Of a stretch of DNA of 64,000 bases, positions 43,301 to 50,546 are shown piece after piece. How positions within the stretch are numbered: the stretch's first letter is position 1; each line of letters begins with the position of its first letter. The position numbers and the translations under genes are program-made. Under the pieces are notes generated by a model, which was not told the origin of the DNA, searched no databases, and saw only the letters and a program-made list of their open reading frames with translations. Origin of the DNA: Acidobacteriota bacterium (GTDB lineage Bacteria; Acidobacteriota; Terriglobia; Bryobacterales; UBA6623); assembly GCA_016125275.1 (NCBI GenBank), contig WGMB01000007.1, positions 186,001 to 250,000 of the forward strand, read 5' to 3'.

Positions 43301-43797
43301 ATGTCCGCGTACTCATAGGTCAGCCGGCGGGCCTCCTCGTAGTCTTCCTTTTCGACGAACGCCTTGGCGACGTCGCCGGCCAGGCAGGCGGAAGTGCAGA
43401 TGAGCCCTTCGGAGTGCTTGGCGAGCAGGTCCTTGTCGATCCGAGGCTTGTAGTAGAAGCCGTCCAGGTAGCCGGTGGAGACCAGCTTCATCAAGTTGCG
43501 GTAGCCGGTCTCGTCCTTGCACAGCAGCAGCAGGTGGTTGTAGCCGCCCTGCTCGGACTTCTCTTTGTGGTCTCCCCGGGCGACGTAGACCTCGCACCCG
43601 ATGATCGGCTTGACGCCGTTCTTCTTGGCGGCGTTGTGGAACTCGACGGCGCCGAAGAGGTTGCCGTGGTCGGTGATGGCGATGGCCGGCCACTCGTTCT
43701 TGGCGGCCAGCTTCATCATCTTCGAGATGTGGCAGGCGCCGTCGAGCAGCGAATAGTCGGTGTGGTTGTGCAGGTGTACGAACTTCGGCGCGGACAT
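40315..43797 (-). CDS. dnaE: DNA polymerase III subunit alpha, 1160 aa
   Basis: The N-terminal PHP domain opens with [19 protein letters not shown]; the palm carries the catalytic acids in [24 protein letters not shown] and [20 protein letters not shown]; the fingers contain [31 protein letters not shown]; helix-hairpin-helix and OB domains follow ([27 protein letters not shown]). Length is standard for the DnaE1 replicase. GGAG lies 6 nt before the ATG. A TACAAT box near 43848-43853 on the minus strand is a possible -10 without a good -35. Confidence 0.97.
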   Translation of the reverse strand: [1160 protein letters not shown]

Positions 43798-43971
43798 CGA
43801 CTCTCCCGGCGCCTCCTCGACCGGGACGGGCGAGGGGGCTACCGAACATTGTAGGGGCCGCGCCGCCGCCGCGCAGCGCCGTAGCGCGCCGGCGCCGTCC
43901 CCCCGAAAAGTTGCGTGGGCTCGGCCGGACGCATGGCAAACTATGGTGGTTTTTCTTTCCCTTTCTTGAAC

Positions 43972-44271
43972 ATGTCTCTACAATTCCCCCCACTCAAAAT
44001 TGATTCCCTGCGAGCTTTGCGCTCGGAAAACAAGGAGGTGTTGAGCCGGCTGCGCCGCATCCCGAACGGGCAGGCGCTGTTTCTGATCGATCCGCTGCGC
44101 GCGCTCGAGCTCGCGGTGGTCTTGCCGTCACGGCAGGCGGTGCAAGAAATTAGGCAGGTCTTTCCCGGCGCCGGAACCGTGCCGGCCCACGTGATCGAGG
44201 CGCGTATGGATCCCAAGAGGTCCGGCCGATTCACGGTCGAGCTGACCAGCCTTTTTGGAGGCGCCCGATGA
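43972..44271 (+). CDS. Unknown protein, first gene of a coupled pair, 99 aa
   Basis: I do not recognise this protein. It begins MSLQFPPLKIDSLRALRSE, a basic helical segment, followed by alternating strand-like pieces (ALFLIDPLRALELAVVLPSRQAVQEI and a strand-rich end FTVELTSLF). There is no signal peptide, membrane helix or Cys. Its stop overlaps the start of the 705-residue gene as ATGA, so the two are made together and may interact. No Shine-Dalgarno sequence precedes the ATG. It is divergent from dnaE. Confidence 0.7.
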   Translation: MSLQFPPLKIDSLRALRSENKEVLSRLRRIPNGQALFLIDPLRALELAVVLPSRQAVQEIRQVFPGAGTVPAHVIEARMDPKRSGRFTVELTSLFGGAR

Positions 44272-46385
44272 TCGGGCTCTACGACCTCGCCGTCGAGCTC
44301 TCCGCCGACCTGATCGAGCGCATGATCCGGACGCAGGCGGAGCTGGCGCCGGGCGTCAAGCTCAACCCGCCGTTCGTGACCAGCGCGCCGGTCCCCATGC
44401 CGGCCGAGAGCACGGCTTCGATCCGTGTGACGGACCTGACGGTACAGGCGCAGTCCGACGGCTTGCACCTGATCCTGCCGTTCGACCAGGGGACGATCCT
44501 CACGCCCGCCGGCCAGAGCGTGAACGCCCTGAGCGGCGAGGTCGTCATCCGCACGCCGTTGGAGAGCGTCTACGAGGCGACCAAGGCTTTCGCGCGCGCC
44601 CGTCTGGACGCCGCCGAGGTTTCGTGGACCTTCGACCCGCCCAGCCGCAACAAGCTGCGCGGCTTCGCCCAGACGATCTCGCTGCCCCTTTCCAACTACG
44701 ACGAGATCCTCGCCTCGGGGGCCCGCGAGTTCCTGCAGACGCAGGTGCGCGCCCAGCGGAAGGTCGACCTGCTGGCCATGGAGCAGAACAGCGTCGGCGG
44801 CTCGCTGAGCCCGCTGACGGTGCAGCGGCTCGATCTGCGGATGCTGGGCGGCTCGGTGATGCTGCTGGCGCTGACGGCGGGCCTGCGCACGGTCAACCCG
44901 GCGGAGGTTCAGCAGTCGCTGCTAACGCCCAATTCGCACGTCGCCGTGGCTCTGTCGCCGCGCGGCTTCACCCGCACGCTGATCTGCGAAGAGGTGCGAA
45001 AGATCTTCGGTGCGGAGGACTTCCAGATGCCTTCTCCTTGCGGTCGCGGCGGCGGCTTCGACGCCATGGGCGCCAAGGTCGTGGGGATCGACTGCGAGTT
45101 GGTGGAGGACCGCGCCAACGTGACCTTCCGCGCCGAACGCACCATCGAGTGCGTGACGATCGAGGCCGCCCTGCGCACCTACTTCCAGCTCGTGCGCCTC
45201 GACGGCCGCATGGTTCCGGTCTCCGGACCGGTTTGGCCCAGCGGCCGGGTGGTCACCAACACCGTCTGCCGCGACCTGATGCCGATGACGATGGACGAGC
45301 TGATGGACATGGCCAACGGGGCCTTGCTGCAGGCCGCCGCACAGGTCGTGGAGCAGCTCTGGGCGATCGCCGGGCGCGCCCGCGAGGCGCTCGGCGCCGG
45401 GACGGGGGCGGTCTTCACCGACGGCTTCATCTCCGCGGAGGGGTTGGTGCTGCAAGGCGATACTCCGGTGAGCGTTCCGCCGCCGGCGCCGCCTGCGAGC
45501 GCGCCGTTCCGGATCTCCGACCGTAGCATGGCCGTCGTGCGTTCGGTGGAGACGCGCGGGAAGTTCCCCGACGATCCCGACTTCAAGGGCAAGACCTGGG
45601 CCTACCTGCTCATCGAGCAGTGGATGGAGCGGCGTTATGAGCTCGCCATGGCCCAAACCGGAGCCTCGTGGCCGGAGGGCCTGCGCGTGGTGTGGGCTTA
45701 CGGCTCGTCGCTGGCCGAGAGGCCGGAACCGACTCCCTTGAGTGGCTCCGGGGAACTGGTCCTTCATACCCAGACCCGGCACAACGCTCCGATCCCGGAA
45801 GGGACGACCGGCGAGGTCGCCGTGGTCCGCTACGAGGTTGCCGCGGACGGCCGGAGCGTGAGCTTCTGGAACGATCCGGCCGACGGCAACTTCAGTTTTC
45901 AACTGCACGCCTTCGTCTACGTCCCCGGACAGGTCCATCACGTCAGCCTTCCGGCCGGCTTCACCGGCAGCTACGCCGAGTGGGACAAGGAGGGCTTCTT
46001 CGCGGAGGCATGGGCGGCAGCGGTCGGGGATTTGGGGCACGCTCTAGGGTGGCTCGAGCTGCCGGCGTACGCTGAGGCGCTCGGGATCTTCAACCGGCGC
46101 TACCTGGCGTTTCCGTCGAAATCCAAGGATTGGCGGGCCCTCGTCGGCTATCTGAACAACCTGGCGCTGTTGCCGCCCCTCTTCGCGAAGGGCCTGCGGC
46201 AAGCCGACGCCCGGGCGGCCGCGGTCTCGTGCCTGGGCGGCCTGTACGACGAGGCGATGGCCCAGCACCGCTTCGAGAACCTGACGAAGATCCAGGCGGG
46301 ACTGTATCCCACGACCGAGGCCTTGGAGGGGGCCATGCGGCGCGTGGCGGAGGTGCAAAGCATTCCGCTTCCGCCGAGGCCGTAG
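44268..46385 (+). CDS. Large cytoplasmic protein of unknown family, 705 aa
   Basis: No known family is recognised. The N-terminal half alternates long amphipathic helices with beta-rich stretches: LYDLAVELSADLIERMI, then DLTVQAQSDGLHLILPF, and again VAVALSPRGFTRTLICEEVRKIFG, then CELVEDRANVTFRAERTIEC. This could be a twice-repeated fold, in outline similar to TULIP-type lipid-binding domains (speculative). A Pro/Ala linker near residue 405 leads to a second half with a beta domain (GEVAVVRYEVAADGRSVSFW) and a helical C-terminus. There is no signal peptide. It is translationally coupled to the 99-aa gene upstream. Confidence 0.75.
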   Translation: MIGLYDLAVELSADLIERMIRTQAELAPGVKLNPPFVTSAPVPMPAESTASIRVTDLTVQAQSDGLHLILPFDQGTILTPAGQSVNALSGEVVIRTPLESVYEATKAFARARLDAAEVSWTFDPPSRNKLRGFAQTISLPLSNYDEILASGAREFLQTQVRAQRKVDLLAMEQNSVGGSLSPLTVQRLDLRMLGGSVMLLALTAGLRTVNPAEVQQSLLTPNSHVAVALSPRGFTRTLICEEVRKIFGAEDFQMPSPCGRGGGFDAMGAKVVGIDCELVEDRANVTFRAERTIECVTIEAALRTYFQLVRLDGRMVPVSGPVWPSGRVVTNTVCRDLMPMTMDELMDMANGALLQAAAQVVEQLWAIAGRAREALGAGTGAVFTDGFISAEGLVLQGDTPVSVPPPAPPASAPFRISDRSMAVVRSVETRGKFPDDPDFKGKTWAYLLIEQWMERRYELAMAQTGASWPEGLRVVWAYGSSLAERPEPTPLSGSGELVLHTQTRHNAPIPEGTTGEVAVVRYEVAADGRSVSFWNDPADGNFSFQLHAFVYVPGQVHHVSLPAGFTGSYAEWDKEGFFAEAWAAAVGDLGHALGWLELPAYAEALGIFNRRYLAFPSKSKDWRALVGYLNNLALLPPLFAKGLRQADARAAAVSCLGGLYDEAMAQHRFENLTKIQAGLYPTTEALEGAMRRVAEVQSIPLPPRP

Positions 46386-46483
46386 AGGCTCGGGAGGCGG
46401 CTCCGGCGGGACGGGCGGTTCCGCGCCCGCAACCCGCCGGGGCTTGGCTCGATATCGCCTCCGAGAGTCCACAGACCAAGCCG

Positions 46484-46533
46484 CCGGCGGCCGTCGTCTG
46501 TGACTCGCTAGCACAGACCCCGGTGGCCGCCGG
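46484..46533. repeat. Composite inverted repeat (9-bp outer and 7-bp inner arms)
   Basis: Outer arms CCGGCGGCC (46484-46492) and GGCCGCCGG (46525-46533) enclose inner arms GTCTGTG (46496-46502) and CACAGAC (46512-46518) around a 9-nt loop. It lies after the unknown two-gene operon and 20 nt before the -10 box of the Clp N-domain gene. No T run follows, so it is not a plain intrinsic terminator. Confidence 0.7.
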
Positions 46534-46568
46534 AAAGTTCCCTCGGCGGCGCTACAATCGCGTGCGGG

Positions 46569-47051
46569 ATGTTCGACCGCTTCACGTTTCCCGCTCGACG
46601 GGTGATCCTGTTCGCCCGCTCCGGCCTGACCCAGCATGGCGGGGCGAGGATCGATTCGGACGCCCTGCTGTGGGGCTTGCTGCGGGAAGCTCCCGAGCTC
46701 GTCGAGGCCTTGCTGGGCGCGGAGTCGCCGGACGCCCTCCGGCAGGCCATCGTCACCGACCGCGGCGACGCCGAGAAGCTGCCGCCGCAATCGGACGCTC
46801 CCCTGGCTCGGGACGCGTACAAGGCGCTCTCTCTCGCCGAGGAGGAAGCCCGCCGGCTGGGCTCCAAGAGCGTGGGGCTGGTCCACCTGCTGCTGGGACT
46901 GCTCGCCGACCGCGACGGCTCGGCGTCTCGCAGGCTGACCGTTGCCGCCGCGGTCATGGAACAGGCTCGGGCGCTGGCGCGGGACCCCGCTCTGCTGGCG
47001 CTCGACGACCGGGCGGAACGCAGCGACCTCGGAAATCTATTTTCGGGGTAG
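46569..47051 (+). CDS. Stand-alone Clp N-terminal (ClpC-type) repeat protein, 160 aa
   Basis: The opening MFDRFTFPARRVILFARSGLTQHGGARIDSDALLWGLLRE is very close to the Clp N domain of ClpC, and a second repeat follows (ARDAYKALSLAEEEARRLGSKSVGLVHLLLGLL). There is no AAA+ ATPase part. Such free N-domains may act as adaptors that present substrates or regulate a Clp unfoldase, by analogy with ClpS or the ClpC N-domain. TACAAT at 46553-46558 ends 10 nt before the ATG and no ribosome binding site is visible, so the mRNA may be nearly leaderless. Confidence 0.85.
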   Translation: MFDRFTFPARRVILFARSGLTQHGGARIDSDALLWGLLREAPELVEALLGAESPDALRQAIVTDRGDAEKLPPQSDAPLARDAYKALSLAEEEARRLGSKSVGLVHLLLGLLADRDGSASRRLTVAAAVMEQARALARDPALLALDDRAERSDLGNLFSG

Positions 47052-47081
47052 CGGTGCCGGCTTTTTTACGCATACTATTGC

Positions 47082-48032
47082 ATGCGCCCTATGAAACGCG
47101 GATTACTGATCGTCGGAGCTGCGCTCCTCATCGCCCTGACTGCCGCCGCCGCCTTCGTGCTGACCCATGAGCCCGCGCGGCGCTCGGTGACCGATTTGAA
47201 GATCGAGGCGACGCCTGAGCGGTTGGAGCGGGGCGCGTACCTGGTGCAGAACGTCAGCGGCTGCCTGCACTGTCACACCGCGCACGACGAGGCCAAGCGG
47301 AGCCATCCCAAGACCGGCCCGCTGGCCGGCGGCGGGACCTGCCTGACCGAGGAGATCGGCTTTCCGGGCTACGTCTGCGTCCCCAACATTTCGCAGGACC
47401 CCGAAACCGGCATCGGCGCCTGGACCGACGACGAGATCCTGCGCGCCATCCGCGAAGGCGTCTCCCGCGACGGCCGCGCGCTGTTCCCGATGATGCCCTA
47501 CAGCGTCTACAAGGACATGTCCGACGAGGACGCCTACTCGGTGGTGGCCTACCTGCGCACGCTCGAGCCGGTCCGGCGCGAGAAGCCGCACGTCACCAAG
47601 ATCAACTTCCCCGTGGACTTCTTCATCGAGATGGAGCCCGCCCCGATCGAGGCGCCGATTCCGACGCCGGACCGTGGCGACCAGCTCGAGTGGGGCCGCT
47701 ACATGGCCACCATCGCCGGCTGCCGCGAGTGCCACATGGAAGGCAAGGGCGGCATGGAGTTCGAGACCCCCAGCGGCGTGGTGCGTTCGTCGAACATCAC
47801 CACCCACGCCACCGGCGTGCTGCCGCCGACCGCGGAAGGCTTCGTGCGGCTATTCCGCTCCTACGTGGACGGCAGCGTGGCGGACGGTCACTCCGAGACC
47901 GACTTCACGGTGATGCACTGGGAAGACTTGGCCGGTATGAGCGAGGACGACCTGCGGGCGATCCACGCCTACCTGCTCAGCGTCGAGCCGGCCGACAACC
48001 AAGTGCAGACCTACGGAGACGGCGGGGCTTAG
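47082..48032 (+). CDS. Exported di-heme c-type cytochrome, 316 aa
   Basis: An N-terminal membrane segment (LLIVGAALLIALTAAAAFVL) serves as signal or anchor. Two heme c sites follow, CLHCH at residues 61-65 and CRECH at 214-218, each in a cytochrome-c-like domain; MMPYSVYKDMSDEDAYSVVAYLRTLEPV provides the first axial Met region. The layout resembles the cytochrome subunits of membrane dehydrogenases for sugars and alcohols, but no dehydrogenase gene is adjacent. ATG 47091 is an equally good start, since TACTAT lies just upstream of both. Confidence 0.88.
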   Translation: MRPMKRGLLIVGAALLIALTAAAAFVLTHEPARRSVTDLKIEATPERLERGAYLVQNVSGCLHCHTAHDEAKRSHPKTGPLAGGGTCLTEEIGFPGYVCVPNISQDPETGIGAWTDDEILRAIREGVSRDGRALFPMMPYSVYKDMSDEDAYSVVAYLRTLEPVRREKPHVTKINFPVDFFIEMEPAPIEAPIPTPDRGDQLEWGRYMATIAGCRECHMEGKGGMEFETPSGVVRSSNITTHATGVLPPTAEGFVRLFRSYVDGSVADGHSETDFTVMHWEDLAGMSEDDLRAIHAYLLSVEPADNQVQTYGDGGA

Positions 48033-48068
48033 CCCCGGCGGCCGGGCAGTCCGTGGCGCGGTGAGCTG

Positions 48069-48266
48069 CTAGTCCTTGCTGCGGTAGCGGCGCCAGGCCT
48101 CTCGGCTCAGCGACATCACGCTCCAAGCGGTGATGCCGGCGAAGGCTCCGGCGATGGCGCCGAACACGGCGCCCAGGGCCGCTCCGGCGACCGCTCCTCT
48201 ACCGGCGGCCCGGGAGCCTTGACGGGCCAGTTCGAGCGGATGGATGGGTTTTTCGAGCTCAAACAT
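48069..48266 (-). CDS. Small glycine-zipper membrane protein, 65 aa
   Basis: The core GRGAVAGAALGAVFGAIAGAFAGITAW is a run of GxxxG/A repeats typical of glycine-zipper membrane segments, flanked by an acidic N-terminal part (MFELEKPIHPLELARQG) and a basic tail (REAWRRYRSKD). Such peptides oligomerise in membranes; some are envelope-stress or porin-associated, none recognised here. ATG 48266 has GAGG 3 nt upstream; ATG 48278 or 48275 would add a few residues. Confidence 0.6.
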   Translation of the reverse strand: MFELEKPIHPLELARQGSRAAGRGAVAGAALGAVFGAIAGAFAGITAWSVMSLSREAWRRYRSKD

Positions 48267-48325
48267 CGTCCTCATCATCGCGCGCCGCCGGTTCGGAAGC
48301 CAGCGCGAGCCGCGCCGCACTCCGC

Positions 48326-48922
48326 TCAGTGGCGCTTGCCGAAGACTTTGCGCTTGAGGTCGGGCGCGAACTCCCGCAGCAGGTTCGCCAGCCCGCCCGC
48401 GATGACGATCTGCGTGCCCTGCCGCATGCCGTCCTTCCAGCCGTAGCGGTCCGGGTACCAGGTGAGGGTGGCCATGCCGCTGGCGTAGGCCGCGCCCACC
48501 CGCGCCGAGGCGAAGGTGCGCTCCCCGTGGCTGTTGTAGGTGAGCAACGTAGCCGTCAAGGCGTGCTTCACGCGGTTCCAGGTCCCATCGCAGCCGCAGC
48601 TCACGTAGCGCGGATCTTGGCCCAGGGCGGCGGCCGCGGCGGCCTCGGTGGCGACGCGAACCGATCCCGTGCCGAAGCGGGACGCCATCCGCCGCCCGAA
48701 GCCGTCGACCCCCTGCTGCCACTCCGGCGGATTGTCGCCGGACTGGTCAGCCAGGGCCAACGCGCCCGAACGCAGGTAGACTTCCGGCCGCCTGAAGGTG
48801 CGCTCGATGTAGTAGTCCCAGCGCTCCTCGCCGGTGAGGGCCCGGTAGTTGACCGCCGAGACTTCCTGCGCCGCCAGGGGGATCGAGAACAACAGCAATC
48901 CGAGTCCGGCAGCGACGCGCAT
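48326..48922 (-). CDS. Exported protein of unknown function, 198 aa
   Basis: A short signal peptide (AAGLGLLLFSIPLAAQE) is followed by a helical domain with the segment RYVSCGCDGTWNRVKHALTATLLTY and a Gly-rich hydrophobic end (GMRQGTQIVIAGGLANLLREF). No family is recognised. A TATAGT box lies 7 nt before the ATG with no ribosome binding site at normal distance, so a leaderless transcript is likely. The neighbouring 65-aa glycine-zipper gene is on the same strand, 59 nt downstream, and may share the transcript. Confidence 0.75.
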   Translation of the reverse strand: MRVAAGLGLLLFSIPLAAQEVSAVNYRALTGEERWDYYIERTFRRPEVYLRSGALALADQSGDNPPEWQQGVDGFGRRMASRFGTGSVRVATEAAAAAALGQDPRYVSCGCDGTWNRVKHALTATLLTYNSHGERTFASARVGAAYASGMATLTWYPDRYGWKDGMRQGTQIVIAGGLANLLREFAPDLKRKVFGKRH

Positions 48923-49002
48923 GCTCCGAACTATAGCTTGCGATCCCCTCCGCGGCCAGCGATTTTTCCCCTGAACGCGGTCCCTGATCGAGTGGGGGCC
49001 GC

Positions 49003-50463
49003 TCAGCCGAACCAGGTCGGTTCCATCCGCCCGCCGGTCTCGGCCATGATCTTCTCGATGCGTTTGGTGTAGTCCAGCACGCGGTCGGTCTGCGGGTGAT
49101 TGCGTTCGCGGAAGCGGTTGATCAGGGGGCCGCCCTCGTTGACCGTGCGGACGTCGCCGATCAAGTTGTTCATCTGGTCGGGGTCCTCCTGGATGTCGTA
49201 AAGCTCGTTGACATCCCAGATGCCGTGATAGCGCATGAAGCTGTACTGGTCAGTGCGCAGCCCGATCACGGTCGGCGTCTGGGGGTAGGCCCTCTCCCAG
49301 AAGTATTCGTAGAGGAACTCGGTGCGCCACTCCACGTCCTTGCCCTCCAGTAGGGGCAGGAACGAGCGGCCCTGCACGGTGGGCGGCGGCGCCACGCCGG
49401 CGGCGTCGAGCAGCGTCGGGTGGATGTCGATGTTCAGGCACATCCCGTCGATGGCCTTGCCCTTGCCCAGTAGGCTGGGGCAGTGCGCGATCATCGGCAC
49501 GCGGATCGAGGCTTCGTACATGGTGCGCTTGTCGATCAGCCCGTGCTCGCCGTGCTGAAAGCCGTTGTCGCCCATGTAGATCAGCAGCGTGTCCTCGGCC
49601 AGCCCCAGCTCTTCGAGCTTCGTCATCAGGCCGCCGATGGCGCGGTCCATTGAGTGCACGCACTCGCAGTAGTCGCGATAGAAGTCCTCGAAGACGTAGC
49701 GCCGGTTGTAGAGCCCGTCCACGCCGTGCCAGCTCATGCGCTGTTTGCGCACCCACTCCGGCTTGCCGAAGTAGTTCGCGTCCGTGTCGGCGTAGGAGCG
49801 GGGGTAGGGGACGGGCTTGCCCGCGTAGATCCCCTTGTCTTGAGGCGCGGGCTGAAAGTTGTCGTGCACGGCCTTGTGCGACAGGTACATCATGAACGGG
49901 CCGTCTTTGTTCTCGCGCAGAAACTTGCCGGCCTCTTCGGTCAGAATCTCCGGGTTGTAGCCTTGGACCTTCTTGTGGGTTCCGTTGATGTTGAGCTCGG
50001 GGTCGAAGTAGACGCCCTGGCCGCGGAAGCTCACCCAGTGGTCGAAGCCCGGGCGGGGCTCGTCGCTGCCGCCCCCCATGTGCCACTTGCCGATGAAGGC
50101 CGTCTTGTAGCCGTTCTTCTGCAACACCTCGGGAAAGGTCAGCAGACCGTCAGTGAGGGGCGTCGAATTGTCCATCACGCGGTGGGCGTGGCCGTACTGG
50201 CCCGACAGCACCGACGCGCGCGAGGGCGAGCACAGCGAGGTGGTGACGAAGCCGTTGCGGATGTGCACGCCGTTGCGCAGCAGGCGGTCCAGGTTGGGCG
50301 TCTCGAGCCAGGGGTGCCCGAGCGCCGAGAGCATGTCGAAGCGGTGATCGTCCGAGAGCAGGAAGATCAGGTTGCGCTTCTTGCCCTGGGCGGTGGCGAT
50401 GGACGGGGCGGCGAGCGCGGGCGCGGCGGCTGCGGCGGTCTGCAGGAATTGGCGGCGATTCAT
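49003..50463 (-). CDS. Tat-exported sulfatase, 486 aa
   Basis: A Tat-type signal (MNRRQFLQTAAAAAPALAA) leads to the alkaline-phosphatase-like sulfatase fold: NLIFLLSDDHRFDMLS with the metal-binding Asp pair, the formylglycine motif CSPSRASVLSGQYGHAH (Cys to be converted to formylglycine), FIGKWHMGGG and YMGDNGFQHGEHGLIDKRTMYE. Sulfatases of this type remove sulfate esters from polysaccharides. No maturase gene is in the window. The C-terminal domain (YDIQEDPDQMNNLI) is standard. Confidence 0.93.
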   Translation of the reverse strand: MNRRQFLQTAAAAAPALAAPSIATAQGKKRNLIFLLSDDHRFDMLSALGHPWLETPNLDRLLRNGVHIRNGFVTTSLCSPSRASVLSGQYGHAHRVMDNSTPLTDGLLTFPEVLQKNGYKTAFIGKWHMGGGSDEPRPGFDHWVSFRGQGVYFDPELNINGTHKKVQGYNPEILTEEAGKFLRENKDGPFMMYLSHKAVHDNFQPAPQDKGIYAGKPVPYPRSYADTDANYFGKPEWVRKQRMSWHGVDGLYNRRYVFEDFYRDYCECVHSMDRAIGGLMTKLEELGLAEDTLLIYMGDNGFQHGEHGLIDKRTMYEASIRVPMIAHCPSLLGKGKAIDGMCLNIDIHPTLLDAAGVAPPPTVQGRSFLPLLEGKDVEWRTEFLYEYFWERAYPQTPTVIGLRTDQYSFMRYHGIWDVNELYDIQEDPDQMNNLIGDVRTVNEGGPLINRFRERNHPQTDRVLDYTKRIEKIMAETGGRMEPTWFG

Positions 50464-50546
50464 GGCGAGGCTGAGGGTAGCGGTCGCCTCCCGCGCGCGT
50501 CAACCCGAGGGCGAGCGGAAAGGCCCATGCTAGCCTGACCACAGTC

